Shown here: one piece after another, positions 52,444 to 62,779 of the stretch
How the letters are laid out: each line of letters begins with the position of its first letter
Numbering within the stretch: the stretch's first letter is position 1
Translations under genes and position numbers: made by a program
Origin: Dyella halodurans
GTDB lineage: Bacteria > Pseudomonadota > Gammaproteobacteria > Xanthomonadales > Rhodanobacteraceae
Assembly: GCF_026283925.1 (NCBI RefSeq)
Contig: NZ_JAPDPF010000004.1
Location: forward strand, 62,001 to 126,000
Direction of reading: 5' to 3'
DNA: 64,000 bases
The notes under the pieces: generated by a model
Seen by the model: only the letters and a program-made list of their open reading frames with translations
What the model was told of the DNA's origin: nothing
Database searches by the model: none

Positions 52444-53529
52444 TCAATGCGCGGGAGGTGGCTGTGTCGCCGTGAAACTGGGCCGCGCGCGCATCGCTGC
52501 CTGGGCACGCCGCACGTTCGGGTACTTGTCGAGCATGGCGCTGCCTTCGGGAAACGCGTCGACATAAAACAGGATCGGCGCCAGCAGATAGTCGGCCATG
52601 GACGGTGCGGCGCCGGCGAGATAGTCGCGCGCGCCGTAGGCGTCATCGAACAGCCCGAGTTGGCGGTCGACCTCTGGCACAGCCGCATCGATCGCGGCGC
52701 GATCGGGCTGGCCATCCGCGCCCTTGGGGAAGACGTACTGCATCACGTAGTGCCGAACCATGGCGTCATAGGCGTAGCAATTGATCACGCTGATCCACTG
52801 CTCGCCGCGCGCGCGGATCGCCGCCGGCCCCATCGGCAACAGGCTCGGTCCATCAAAGGCCTCGTCGATATAGCCGAGGATCGCGCGTGTCTCGTAGAGT
52901 TCCAGGTCGCCATCGCGCAGCACCGGAATGCGGCCGAACGGATGATGCTCGGCGATATCGGGCGTGTGCGGAGCGGCCGGCTGCAGCGTATAGACCACGC
53001 CCTTCTCGGCCAGCGCCATGCGCACCGTGCGGCAATAGCTGCTGCGCGGATCACCGATGACCGTCAGCGTGCCTGCCGTGCCGGCCGGGTCGAGGTAATC
53101 GGACAAACGGTTGAACACCGACTGCCAGCCCGGCGCATGGCCATCCCGCGACATCGCATCGGGGAAGCCGGTATGGCGCATATGCAGGGAGGTGCCGCCA
53201 TCGCGCGCGGTGAGCGTCACCTCGATCAGGGTGACCTTGTCCGGCGGCATGGCGCCTCGTTCCCAGATCCAGGTGTAGGCGAGAAAGTCCGCGCGATCGA
53301 GCGATTGATACTCGCCGCCGACCACAAAGCTTGTGCCATCCCGCGCCGTGATGACGATGCGATAGCGACCGCCCACGCGCGCATCGGCGCTGACCTCGGC
53401 AACGTGCATGCCGCGCGGGCAATGCCAGGCGGCCAGCGCTTCCTGCTGGGTAAAGGCATCAAATACCTTCTCGCGCGGGGCGCGGATGAAGCGGGTCATT
53501 TCCAGTTGGAAGGTGGCGGCTTGAGTCAT
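52444..53529 (-). CDS. Fusion of an SRPBCC (AHSA1-like) domain and a glutathione S-transferase
   Basis: A 361-residue protein. Residues 1-150 are an AHSA1/SRPBCC domain (TRFIRAPREKVFDAFTQQEALAAWHCPRGM, GWQSVFNRLSDYLD) with a hydrophobic cavity for small ligands. Residues 155-361 are a GST with an N-terminal thioredoxin fold (VIGDPRSSYCRTVRMALAEKGVVYTLQPAAPHTPDIAEHHPFGRIPVLRDGDLELYETRAILGYID). A single long frame covers both, and the linker is short (AGTAGT), so the fusion is not a readthrough of two genes. It overlaps the ArsR regulator by four bases. It may bind and conjugate a small aromatic or toxic ligand. Confidence 0.88.
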   Translation of the reverse strand: MTQAATFQLEMTRFIRAPREKVFDAFTQQEALAAWHCPRGMHVAEVSADARVGGRYRIVITARDGTSFVVGGEYQSLDRADFLAYTWIWERGAMPPDKVTLIEVTLTARDGGTSLHMRHTGFPDAMSRDGHAPGWQSVFNRLSDYLDPAGTAGTLTVIGDPRSSYCRTVRMALAEKGVVYTLQPAAPHTPDIAEHHPFGRIPVLRDGDLELYETRAILGYIDEAFDGPSLLPMGPAAIRARGEQWISVINCYAYDAMVRHYVMQYVFPKGADGQPDRAAIDAAVPEVDRQLGLFDDAYGARDYLAGAAPSMADYLLAPILFYVDAFPEGSAMLDKYPNVRRAQAAMRARPSFTATQPPPAH

Positions 53530-53894
53530 GGCTTTTTTCTCCGAGCAGGGGGAGCGTGCGTGGCCGCGCCGTGCGTGCGTTCGACGAATTCGACCAGGCG
53601 ATCGAGGTTGTCTTCCCAATGCCGCCGGTACGTCTCCAGCCAGTCATGCGCACCACGCAAGGCATCGGCGCGCAGATGGCAGATGCGCCAGCGCGCATCG
53701 ACCTCGCGCTCGATCAGGCCGGCGTCCGCCAGTACGCGCAGATGCCGCGAGATGGCCGGCGCCGAGATGCTGAAGGGACTGGCCAGGTCGCCAACAGTGG
53801 CCTCGCCTTCGGCAAGCCGCGCCAGGATGGCGCGACGGGTCGGATCGGCGAGTGCCGCAAAGGTGGCAGAGAGCGGGTCTTGATCCATGGGCAT
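53526..53894 (-). CDS. ArsR-family transcriptional regulator
   Basis: A 122-residue winged-helix repressor: MDQDPLSATFAALADPTRRAILARLAEGEATVGDL, recognition helix SISAPAISRHLRVLADAGLI and wing EVDARWRICHL. No metal-binding Cys motif of classic ArsR is seen; this is the group often paired with SRPBCC (AHSA1) genes. It overlaps the fusion gene by four bases and has an exact palindrome directly upstream, likely its own operator. It probably controls the operon in response to a small ligand. Confidence 0.93.
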   Translation of the reverse strand: MPMDQDPLSATFAALADPTRRAILARLAEGEATVGDLASPFSISAPAISRHLRVLADAGLIEREVDARWRICHLRADALRGAHDWLETYRRHWEDNLDRLVEFVERTHGAATHAPPARRKKP

Positions 53895-53901
53895 GCCTTC
53901 A

Positions 53902-53919
53902 ATTAACCACTTGGTTAAT
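53902..53919. promoter_or_regulatory. Perfect 8+2+8 palindrome, probable ArsR operator
   Basis: ATTAACCA-CT-TGGTTAAT lies eight bases upstream of the arsR-like ATG. Both arms are perfect, and AT-rich sequence is unusual here. This is the size and position expected for autoregulation by the winged-helix repressor. It may overlap the promoter. Confidence 0.7.
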
Positions 53920-53975
53920 CGATAGTCAAGTGCCTTGGGCCGTACTTGGGGTCCGCTGACGTTACTCGGGGTGTC

Positions 53976-54788
53976 TCAGGCTTCCAGTGCCAGCGCGGTC
54001 AGCCGGTCCAGCTCTTCGTCGTCGAACCCGGCTTCCAGCCGTGCAGGACGATTGAAGGGGCCGCGCAAGGTGCGCCCCATGTAGCTGCGCAGCAAATCGA
54101 TGAATGCTTCGCGCGGATCGAGCCCATCGCGCTCGCAGCAATGGCGGAACCAGCGCGTGCCCGCGGCCACGTGGGCTACTTCCTCGCGCAGGATCACGTC
54201 CAGGATGTCGACCGTGCGCGTATCGCCCACCGATCGCAGCCGCTCGATCATGCTGGGCGTGACATCGAGCCCGCGCGCTTCGAGCACACGAGGCACCAGC
54301 GCCATGCGCGCCGTGTCATTGTCAGCGGTTTTCTCGGCCATTTCCCACAGGCCGTTATGCGCATCGAAGTCGCCATAGGCGTGGCCCAGCTCGGCCAGGC
54401 GCGCCGACAACATGGCGAAATGGCGTGCCTCGTCGTGGGCGCAGCTGGCCCAGTCGCGGTAGTACGCCTCCGGCTTGCCGCGGAAGCGATACACCGCGTC
54501 CCAGGCCAGGTTGATCGCGTTGAACTCGATATGCGCCACCGCGTGCACTAGCGCAACACGCCCTTCCGGCGTGCCCAGCCCGCGTTGCGGCACCTGGCGT
54601 TGAGGCACCAGCAGCGGTCTTGCGGGACGCCCTGGCGCGCCGATGGGTGCGGGCGGCGGCGAGTTCGGATCGGCATGCAAGGCACCGGACTGAAACGCCT
54701 CCCAGGTGGCGTGGGTCAGGCGCAGTTTCTCGGCCGGATCGGTGGCGTCGAGGCAGCGTTTGGCGGCGGCGTGGAGGTCGGTCGTCAT
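53976..54788 (-). CDS. DUF455 ferritin-like protein
   Basis: A 270-residue protein of the DUF455/ferritin-like diiron group. Iron ligands are visible as HIEFNAINLAWDAVYRF, ASCAHDEARHFAML, and EEVAHVAAGTRWFRHCCE. This family includes tRNA-modifying MiaE-like proteins, but DUF455 members have no firm role. The N-terminal 60 residues are Pro-rich. The start at 54788 (MTTDLHAAAKR) is preferred to an ATG 18 bases upstream. It is followed by a hairpin typical of Xanthomonadales intergenic regions on its upstream side. Confidence 0.85.
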   Translation of the reverse strand: MTTDLHAAAKRCLDATDPAEKLRLTHATWEAFQSGALHADPNSPPPAPIGAPGRPARPLLVPQRQVPQRGLGTPEGRVALVHAVAHIEFNAINLAWDAVYRFRGKPEAYYRDWASCAHDEARHFAMLSARLAELGHAYGDFDAHNGLWEMAEKTADNDTARMALVPRVLEARGLDVTPSMIERLRSVGDTRTVDILDVILREEVAHVAAGTRWFRHCCERDGLDPREAFIDLLRSYMGRTLRGPFNRPARLEAGFDDEELDRLTALALEA

Positions 54789-54839
54789 GGAGTTTGTCGC
54801 GAGCACCCGCCCTTTACCCCCTTTTTGGGGCTCACCCTG

Positions 54840-54862
54840 CCCTCTCCCCGGTGGGGAGAGGG
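54840..54862. repeat. Perfect 10-bp hairpin (CCCTCTCCCC…GGGGAGAGGG)
   Basis: The arms CCCTCTCCCC and GGGGAGAGGG flank a three-base loop, just downstream of purF on the minus strand. Such CCCTCTCCC hairpins are common dispersed repeats in Xanthomonadales genomes and may stabilise or end transcripts. There is no T-run. Confidence 0.7.
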
Positions 54863-54872
54863 TTCAAATGCA

Positions 54873-56348
<1,476 letters not shown>

Positions 56349-56363
56349 GGTTGTTGCCTGTAT

Positions 56364-56969
56364 TTAGAAAGACGTCGCAGTAGCGGCCGTGGACGTGGCC
56401 GCCGGGTGGGCTTTGTGCTCGGTCGCTGGCGAAGCGCCCGGCACAACCGCCGGCAAGGCGGGAAGATGGTCCAGCAGCGCCGGGGGATTCAGGTGGTGAC
56501 GAACACTGTCCGGCACCTGTTCACCCAGCCACGCAGCCACTCCCTTGAACTGCGGCAGTAATACCGAGTCGTTCCACCACGGGTCGCGAATCACCGCGGT
56601 AAACCCGAGCAGAAACACCGCCAGCGTCACCAGCAAGACACCGCGGGCGAAACCGAACAACATCCCAAGCAGGCGGTCGGTGCCGGACAAACCCGTGCCC
56701 TCGACCAGCTTGCTCACCAGGAAACGCAGCAAGGCTCCTGCAATCAATACGACCAGGAAGCAGATGCCGTAACCCACCAGCATCCGCGCCGACGGCAGCT
56801 GGATACTGTGTTCGAAGTAGCCCGCCACGGCAGGCCCAAACATCCAGGCCACCCAGAACGCCAGCGCCCACACCACCAAACCCAGCACCTCGGAAATGAG
56901 GCCTCTCCATAGACCAATCAAGACCGACAGGCCAACGACGGCGAGGATGATGTAGTCGGCCCAATTCAC
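56364..56969 (-). CDS. cvpA: CvpA family membrane protein
   Basis: A 201-residue inner-membrane protein with four helices (starting WADYIILAVVGLSVLIGLWRGLISEVLGLVVWALAFWVAWMFG) and a Pro/Ala-rich cytoplasmic tail. It matches CvpA, known as colicin V production protein, whose true role in envelope maintenance is not fully settled. It lies 15 bases before purF on the same strand, and after the SPOR gene, as in the well-known folC-dedD-cvpA-purF order. Confidence 0.93.
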   Translation of the reverse strand: MNWADYIILAVVGLSVLIGLWRGLISEVLGLVVWALAFWVAWMFGPAVAGYFEHSIQLPSARMLVGYGICFLVVLIAGALLRFLVSKLVEGTGLSGTDRLLGMLFGFARGVLLVTLAVFLLGFTAVIRDPWWNDSVLLPQFKGVAAWLGEQVPDSVRHHLNPPALLDHLPALPAVVPGASPATEHKAHPAATSTAATATSF

Positions 56970-56990
56970 CGGGTCACCAGTTCAAAATGT

Positions 56991-58052
56991 TCAGGGAGCG
57001 CTGACGACGTTGCCGTCGACACCGAGCTTGGTCTTGATCTGGTCGCGTATCCGCACGGCGTCAGCACGCTGCGTCTGCGGACCCGCGCGTACGCGCCACA
57101 ACTGCTTGCCACTGGCATTGACGGTATCGACATAGCCGTCGAAACCGTTGGCGCGCAGCTTGTCGCGCAGCGCATTGGCATCGGCCTGGCTACCCATCGC
57201 CGCCACCTGCACCGCCCAGGCGCCCGCGCCCCCGCCCGACGCACTCGAAGCAGCTGCCGTATTGGCAGCGGCGGCGGGCTTGGCGGCCGGCATATCGTCC
57301 TGCGTCGGCGTGGCAGCACTGCTTTCGAGGCGCGCCGGCGCCCCGGGAATGGTCTGGCTGATCTTCAGGCGGGCGGCTTCGGCCGCGGCGCGCGACTCGA
57401 ACGGGCCTGCCGTGACCATGGTCAGCTGCTTGCCGGCCTGGGTGATGGCGCGACCGGAAACCGGGTAACCCAGTGCGTGCACCCGCTGGATCAAGCCTTG
57501 CGCACTGGCCGATGACGCATAGGCGCTGAGATTGACCGAATACTGGCCATGCGCACCGGTCGCCGCCGCCGTCGCCGGCTCGGGCTCAGGTTGTGCGGGC
57601 ACCGCCGGGGTGGTGCTTGCCTTGGTCGGCTTGCCGGTGGACGCCGTGGCCGAGGTCTGGGCGGGAATCAACGGCTGCACCGCCGTCGTGCCGCCCTTGG
57701 TGACCGTGGTCGGTTCAGGCTTCTGGCCTGCGGCGGGGTCGATCTCCACATCGCGGGGGCGGTTGGAGCCAATATTCACCGTGGCCAGCTGATCGCTAGG
57801 CGCGGGCGTCGCTGCCGGCGCCTTGGCCACGTCGATGGCCGGCTTCGGCGCCGGTGCGGCGCTGGACGGCACGGCAGCCCCAGGCGTCAGGCTCATGGTC
57901 TTGGTCTGCAGGTCCCGATCCGGCGCCGGCGGGATGGCGAGACTTACCGATTCGTCGGCGCTGCTGCTCGGCGGGCTGCTGGAAAAGAACATCGGCACAA
58001 AAAGGACCGCCAGCGCAATCAGAACGGCAGCTCCCAGCAGACGTGTTTTCAA
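56991..58052 (-). CDS. SPOR-domain protein (DedD-like)
   Basis: A 353-residue protein with a single N-terminal membrane helix (RLLGAAVLIALAVLFVPMFF), a long Pro/Ala/Thr-rich linker, and C-terminal SPOR repeats. One SPOR unit ends the chain (WAVQVAAMGSQADANALRDKLRANGFDGYVDTVNASGKQLWRVRAGPQTQRADAVRIRDQIKTKLG) and a second, YSVNLSAYASSASAQGLIQRVHALGYPVSG, comes before it. SPOR domains bind denuded glycan at the division septum. Two domains make it longer than E. coli DedD. It lies between folC and cvpA. Confidence 0.9.
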   Translation of the reverse strand: MKTRLLGAAVLIALAVLFVPMFFSSSPPSSSADESVSLAIPPAPDRDLQTKTMSLTPGAAVPSSAAPAPKPAIDVAKAPAATPAPSDQLATVNIGSNRPRDVEIDPAAGQKPEPTTVTKGGTTAVQPLIPAQTSATASTGKPTKASTTPAVPAQPEPEPATAAATGAHGQYSVNLSAYASSASAQGLIQRVHALGYPVSGRAITQAGKQLTMVTAGPFESRAAAEAARLKISQTIPGAPARLESSAATPTQDDMPAAKPAAAANTAAASSASGGGAGAWAVQVAAMGSQADANALRDKLRANGFDGYVDTVNASGKQLWRVRAGPQTQRADAVRIRDQIKTKLGVDGNVVSAP

Positions 58053-58131
58053 GACAGGCTCCTAGGCGGCGGGCGCGGTGCGAGAACGGCGCGATTATAC
58101 CTGTCTGAGTCGCCGATCAGGCTGATACCCA

Positions 58132-59409
58132 TCATCGCGATTCAGCAAGCACCGCCGCTGCCACAAAAAAAGAGCCAAAGGCCAGCACGCGCTCGCCCTG
58201 CTTCGCCGCTGCGCGCGCCGCGGCGAGCGCCGCCGATACGTTCTCATGCGCGTCGAAGTGCGCTTGCGGCAGCGCCAGTGCCAATTGTTCCGCCAGCACG
58301 TTCGCCGGCAGGCCACGCGGCGTATCGCGCTCCAGCCCGGCGAGGTGCCAGTGATCGATTCTTGAACCCAGCGCGCGCATCACGCCAGCCACGTCCTTGT
58401 CGGACAGCGCCCCATACACTGCATGCACGCGACCACCAGGCTGTGTGTCCAGCCAGTCGGCAAGCGCGCGAGCCGCTTGCGGGTTGTGTCCCACGTCGAC
58501 GATCAGGACAGGATCGCCGCCCAACGACTGCAGGCGTGCCGCCACCTTTGCCATGCGCAAGCCGATCGAGGCCACGGCCTGCAGATCCATGGCAGCCAAC
58601 GGCGCATCGATGGCACGCAAGGCATGCAAGGCGGCGATGGCGGCAGCGGCATTCGCGTATTGAACGGGTGCGGCGAGTGCAGGATCAGGCAAGTCCAGCG
58701 TGGGGCCGTCGAGATGATGCCAACGCCAGCCTCCGGCCAGGCGTTCCACCGAGAAATCCGCGCCAGCCCGCGCCATCCGGGCACCGATGCGACCCAAGGC
58801 TTCGACCAAGCCTGCCGGCGGATCGAGTTCGCCAACGATGGCCGGCCTGCCGGCGCGCGCAATACCGGCCTTTTCCACGCCGATGGTGTCGCGGTCCGGC
58901 CCCAACCAATCCATATGGTCGAGATCGACCGTGGTGATGATGGCCACGTCGGCATCGACGATGTTCACCGCATCGAGTCGCCCGCCCAAGCCCACCTCGA
59001 GCACGGCGACATCGAGGTCGGCGCGCGCGAACAGGTCGAGTGCCGCCAGCGTGCCAAACTCGAAATACGTCAGCGAAATATCGCCGCGTGCCGCCTCGAT
59101 GCGCTCGAAGCTCGCGATCAGCAGGCTGTCATCCGCATCGGCACCGTCGATGCGCACGCGTTCGCGGTAATGCATCAGATGAGGTGAGGTATAGCAGCCC
59201 ACGCGGGACCCTGCGGCAGACAGCATGGCCTCCAGCATGGCCACGGTGGAACCCTTGCCATTGGTGCCGCCGACGGTGATGACACGTCGCGCCGGCGCCG
59301 GTGCGCCCATGCGCTGCCAGACCGCGCGCACGCGGTCGAGACCTAGTTCGATGCTGCGCACATTGACGCGTTCCTGGTACGCCAGCCATTCGTCGAGTGT
59401 GCGGGTCAT
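58132..59409 (-). CDS. folC: Bifunctional folylpolyglutamate synthase / dihydrofolate synthase
   Basis: A 425-residue Mur-ligase-like enzyme that adds glutamate to dihydropteroate and folates. It shows the ATP-binding loop VGGTNGKGSTV, the SPHL motif YTSPHLMHYRERV, the omega-loop residues YFEFGTLAALDLFA, and VLEVGLGGRLDAVN and DHMDWLG. The C-terminal domain has DVGHNPQAA. The ATG at 59409 was chosen over a longer Arg-rich frame. It heads the folC-SPOR-cvpA-purF group, which mirrors the E. coli order. Confidence 0.96.
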   Translation of the reverse strand: MTRTLDEWLAYQERVNVRSIELGLDRVRAVWQRMGAPAPARRVITVGGTNGKGSTVAMLEAMLSAAGSRVGCYTSPHLMHYRERVRIDGADADDSLLIASFERIEAARGDISLTYFEFGTLAALDLFARADLDVAVLEVGLGGRLDAVNIVDADVAIITTVDLDHMDWLGPDRDTIGVEKAGIARAGRPAIVGELDPPAGLVEALGRIGARMARAGADFSVERLAGGWRWHHLDGPTLDLPDPALAAPVQYANAAAAIAALHALRAIDAPLAAMDLQAVASIGLRMAKVAARLQSLGGDPVLIVDVGHNPQAARALADWLDTQPGGRVHAVYGALSDKDVAGVMRALGSRIDHWHLAGLERDTPRGLPANVLAEQLALALPQAHFDAHENVSAALAAARAAAKQGERVLAFGSFFVAAAVLAESR

Positions 59410-59577
59410 GCGCCCGCTACTCCGGCAGTGGCGCGGTCGAATGCGGCGTAGCAGCGCTCGATCAGGGACGGGCTGGCGGACATCCAAGGGCTTCCGGCTG
59501 TGAAACGGGTGCACAGCTTAAAGCATGCTTGCCGTTGGGATGATTCCGACCGGACATCCGGTTGTAGCTACCACTTG

Positions 59578-59607
59578 CCGTCATCCCAGCGAAAGCTGGG
59601 ATGACGG
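59578..59607. repeat. 13-bp hairpin with GAAA loop (CCGTCATCCCAGC…)
   Basis: CCGTCATCCCAGC-GAAA-GCTGGGATGACGG is a perfect 13-base stem with a GNRA tetraloop in a 218-base gap between folC and the small membrane gene. It resembles REP-like dispersed elements of this bacterial group. Nothing else coding is evident in the gap. Confidence 0.75.
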
Positions 59608-59627
59608 CAGAGAGCAAGCACGCAGCC

Positions 59628-59792
59628 TCAACCCCACAGATGAATGCCACTGGCGCGCAACACCCAGTACATCCCGAATGCCGTCCAGAACATTTTCTTC
59701 AGCGCACGTGCCGCAAGCAGCGCCAGCAGCAGTCCCAGTAGCAGCGGCAGGTGTTTTTCCAGCGTGCTGCGTATGTTGTCGATGATGTTCAT
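59628..59792 (-). CDS. 54-residue membrane peptide
   Basis: A complete 54-codon frame with a strong purine-rich ribosome binding site (GGGAGGGGA) seven bases before the ATG. The peptide has an amphipathic charged start (NIIDNIRSTLEKHL), a hydrophobic helix (LLLGLLLALLAARA) and a Trp/Tyr/Phe-rich tail (KKMFWTAFGMYWVL) ending HLWG. It is downstream of the copper ATPase gene on the same strand. I do not recognise it; small membrane proteins near metal pumps are sometimes regulators or assembly factors, which is inference only. Confidence 0.72.
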   Translation of the reverse strand: MNIIDNIRSTLEKHLPLLLGLLLALLAARALKKMFWTAFGMYWVLRASGIHLWG

Positions 59793-59799
59793 GCCGTCC

Positions 59800-59826
59800 C
59801 CTCCCGCACCCCATCGGTGCGGGAGG
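59800..59826 (-). promoter_or_regulatory. 11-bp hairpin holding the ribosome binding site of the small membrane gene
   Basis: On the minus strand CCTCCCGCACC pairs perfectly with GGTGCGGGAGG across a five-base loop, and the 3' arm plus the next bases form the GGGAGGGGA ribosome binding site of the 54-residue gene. The structure would hide the site and also resembles an end-of-operon hairpin after copA. Confidence 0.6.
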
Positions 59827-59889
59827 CATCATCGGCTTCGCGCGCTACGCGCGGCAGGGAATCCCGTCAGTCATCGCGGGTGACAAGCA

Positions 59890-62319
59890 TCACAACGGGG
59901 CACGGCGCAGTCGCAAGGCATTACCCACCACGGACACGGATGACAGGCTCATGGCCAGCGCCGCAACCATCGGCGACAGCATCACGCCCAGCAGCGGATA
60001 CAGCAGGCCCGCCGCCAGCGGCACGCCTACCGCGTTGTAGACAAAGGCAAAGAACAGGTTCTGGCGGATGTTGCGCACCGTCGCCTGCGACAGCGAGCGA
60101 GCGCGCACGATGGCCGTGAGCTCGCCTTTCACCAGGGTCACCTGGGCGCTTTCCATGGCGATATCGGTGCCGCTGCCCATGGCGATACCGACATCGGCGG
60201 CGGCCAGCGCCGGCGCGTCGTTGATGCCATCGCCGGCCATCGCGACGCGCTTCCCCGCCGCACGCAAGCGCTGGACCACGGCGGCTTTGTCGAGTGGCGA
60301 CACGTCTGCATGCACTTCATCGATGCCCAGGCTGCCCGCCACCGCCTTGGCCGTGGTGGCGTTGTCCCCGGTGAGCATCACCACGCGCAGGCCGGCCGCA
60401 TGCAGGTCACGGATCGCCTGCGGCGTGCTGGCCTTGATGCGATCGGCCACGGCCATCAGGCCCGCCAGCGTACCGTCGATGACCAGATACATGACGGTGG
60501 CACCGTCGGCGCGCAACGCGTCGGCTCGGGTGCGCGCCGCGCCGTCGGGCTCGACGCCAATGTTCGCCAGCAAGCTAAGGTTGCCTAGCGCGACAGCATG
60601 GCCCTGCACCTCGCCTTCCACGCCAGCACCGGTCAGCGTGCGGAAATGGGACACGCCCGGCACGCTGACGCCGGCCGCTTGCGCGCCCGCAAGGATGGCG
60701 CGCGCCAGCGGATGCTCGCTGGGTTTCTCCAGCGCCGCTGCCATCGCCAGCAGTACTTCACGTGCATGGGCGCCCAGGCTGACGACCTCGGTCAGCGCCG
60801 GCCTGCCTTCGGTCAATGTGCCGGTCTTGTCCACCACCAAGGTGTCGATCCCGCGCAGGGCTTCGATGGCGACCGCATCGCGGAACAGCACGCCGTTCTG
60901 CGCCGCGCGACCGCTGGCCACCATGATCGAGATCGGTGTGGCCAAACCCAGCGCGCAGGGACAGGCGATGATCAGCACGGACACGGCCGCAATCAATGCA
61001 TGGGCCAGACGCGGATCCGGTCCCAGCAACGCCCAGCCCGCAAACGCCAACGCGGCGACTGCCACCACGGCCGGTACGAACCAAGCCGCCACCCGATCGG
61101 CCACCCGCTGCAGCGGCGCCTTGCTGCGCTGGGCCTGGGCCACCAGCGCCACGATCTGCGCCAGCATGGTTTCGGCACCCACCTTTTCCGCACGCATCAA
61201 CAACGCGCCGTCCTGGTTGATGGTGCCGCCCGTAAGATGCTCGCCCCTTGCCTTGACCACCGGCAAAGGCTCGCCGGTGAGCATGGATTCGTCGATATGG
61301 CTGTTGCCATCGAGCACCACGCCATCGACCGGCACTTTTTCGCCGGGCCGTATGCGCAGCATGTCGCCAACATGCACATCGTCCAGCGCCACGTCATGTT
61401 CACCGCCATCGGCGTCGACCCGGCGCGCCGTCTTGGGCGCCAGCCCCAGCAAGCCCTTAAGCGCTTCGCCGGTACGCCTACGCGCGCGCAGCTCCAGGAA
61501 GTCGCCCAGCGTGACCAGGGTGACGATGACCGCCGCCGACTCGAAGTACACGCCCACGCGGCCGTGCATATCGCGGAAGCCCGCGGGAAACAGCGACGGC
61601 GCGAGCAAGGCCACCGCGCTGTAGACCCAGGCCACGCCTGTACCCAGCGCAATCAGCGTGTACATGTTTGGTGACCACGGCCTGAGCGAATGCCAGCCAC
61701 GCACGAAGAACGGCGCACCGCCCCACAACACCACCACGCTAGCCAGCAAAGCCTCAGCCCACGCGGCGGCACCGCCCCACGGGGCCGGCCAGTGCCAGCC
61801 GAACAAATGCGGCCCCATCGCCAACACAAACACCGGCAGGGTGAGCGCGGCCAAGGTCCAGAATCGACGTGACATGGCGCGCAACTCGTGGCCATCGTCT
61901 TCGTCCAGGCTTGGCATCATCGGCTCCAAGGCCATGCCGCATTTCGGGCAATGACCAGGACCGATCTGCTGCACTTCCGCATGCATGGGACAGGTATAGG
62001 TGGCGCCGGCGATGACTGGCGCGGGCGCACCGCCTTCCTGCAGGTAATGCGCGGGATCGGCCATGAATTTGTCGCGGCAGCGCTGGGCACAGAAGTGATA
62101 GGTCAAGCCGCCGTGCTCGGCGTGATGCGGCGTGGTGCGTGGATCCACGCGCATGCCGCAGACCGGATCCTTCTCGGTGTGCGCTACGTGATCATGATGC
62201 GCATGCTGTTGCTGTTCGAGCGGGGCGCTCGAAGCCGCGCCGCCGCCACAGCACGACTTCTGCGCCGGCTCGACCGCTTTCGCTTTGGCGCCACAACATC
62301 CTTGCTGGTCGGCGCTCAT
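59890..62319 (-). CDS. copA: Copper-exporting P1B-type ATPase
   Basis: An 809-residue heavy-metal ATPase. The N-terminus is Cys/His-rich ([23 protein letters not shown]), followed by a YHS-like domain ([35 protein letters not shown]) and a heavy-metal binding motif ([24 protein letters not shown]). The core has the transmembrane CPC ([12 protein letters not shown]), the TGE loop (LTGEPLPV), the phosphorylated Asp of DKTGTLT, HP (SEHPLA) and [10 protein letters not shown]. It moves Cu(I), possibly Ag(I), out of the cytoplasm. It overlaps cueR by four bases, so both are one operon. Confidence 0.96.
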   Translation of the reverse strand: MSADQQGCCGAKAKAVEPAQKSCCGGGAASSAPLEQQQHAHHDHVAHTEKDPVCGMRVDPRTTPHHAEHGGLTYHFCAQRCRDKFMADPAHYLQEGGAPAPVIAGATYTCPMHAEVQQIGPGHCPKCGMALEPMMPSLDEDDGHELRAMSRRFWTLAALTLPVFVLAMGPHLFGWHWPAPWGGAAAWAEALLASVVVLWGGAPFFVRGWHSLRPWSPNMYTLIALGTGVAWVYSAVALLAPSLFPAGFRDMHGRVGVYFESAAVIVTLVTLGDFLELRARRRTGEALKGLLGLAPKTARRVDADGGEHDVALDDVHVGDMLRIRPGEKVPVDGVVLDGNSHIDESMLTGEPLPVVKARGEHLTGGTINQDGALLMRAEKVGAETMLAQIVALVAQAQRSKAPLQRVADRVAAWFVPAVVAVAALAFAGWALLGPDPRLAHALIAAVSVLIIACPCALGLATPISIMVASGRAAQNGVLFRDAVAIEALRGIDTLVVDKTGTLTEGRPALTEVVSLGAHAREVLLAMAAALEKPSEHPLARAILAGAQAAGVSVPGVSHFRTLTGAGVEGEVQGHAVALGNLSLLANIGVEPDGAARTRADALRADGATVMYLVIDGTLAGLMAVADRIKASTPQAIRDLHAAGLRVVMLTGDNATTAKAVAGSLGIDEVHADVSPLDKAAVVQRLRAAGKRVAMAGDGINDAPALAAADVGIAMGSGTDIAMESAQVTLVKGELTAIVRARSLSQATVRNIRQNLFFAFVYNAVGVPLAAGLLYPLLGVMLSPMVAALAMSLSSVSVVGNALRLRRAPL

Positions 62320-62741
62320 GCCTCGCCCTCCTCGTCAGCCAGCGCGCGCAGGATCGGACATTGATCCGGTGAACCGTGACCGGGACAGGCCTCGACCAGT
62401 TGCTCCAAGCCATTGCGCACACGGGTGAGTTCGGCAATGCGCGCGTCGATGGCGGCCAGGCGCTCCTGCGCACGCTTCTTCACCGCCTTCACGCCGCGCT
62501 GGCGATCGGCAGACAAGGCCAGCAGATCGCGAATCTCCTCCAACGTGAAGCCAAGATCCTTGGCCCGCCGGATAAAGCGCAGCTGCCGTACGGCACTGAC
62601 GTCGTAGCTGCGATAGCCCGAGGCGCGCCGCAGCGGCTCGGGCAACAGCCCTTCGCGCTCGTAATAGCGAATGGTGTCGATCGCCACGCCGACGCGCTTG
62701 GCGACGGCCCCGATGGTCATGGGTGTGCTTTGAATGTCCAT
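62316..62741 (-). CDS. cueR: MerR-family copper regulator (CueR-like)
   Basis: A 141-residue regulator. N-terminal winged helix [40 protein letters not shown], a dimerisation helix and a C-terminal metal loop [14 protein letters not shown], with two Cys in the spacing of monovalent-metal sensors such as CueR (CueR has CxxxxxxxC). It binds a promoter with a 20-base spacer just upstream, including its own. Start ATG at 62741 lies at the predicted transcription start, so the mRNA may be leaderless; the ATG at 62720 ([10 protein letters not shown]) is the alternative. It is overlapped by copA. Confidence 0.92.
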   Translation of the reverse strand: MDIQSTPMTIGAVAKRVGVAIDTIRYYEREGLLPEPLRRASGYRSYDVSAVRQLRFIRRAKDLGFTLEEIRDLLALSADRQRGVKAVKKRAQERLAAIDARIAELTRVRNGLEQLVEACPGHGSPDQCPILRALADEEGEA

Positions 62742-62747
62742 GCAACA

Positions 62748-62779
62748 AGTCTAGACCTTTGATCAAGGTCCAGGGTCAA
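62748..62779 (-). promoter_or_regulatory. MerR-type promoter and operator for cueR-copA
   Basis: On the minus strand the -35 TTGACC and the -10 TAGACT are 20 bases apart, a longer spacing than normal and diagnostic of MerR regulation. The spacer contains the dyad GACCTT-GATCA-AAGGTC, with perfect six-base arms. The -10 places transcription start close to 62741. Confidence 0.85.

Noticed and set aside
59578-59607. Hairpin considered as a CRISPR repeat
   Set aside because: Only one copy is present with no spacers; it fits a REP-like dispersed hairpin.
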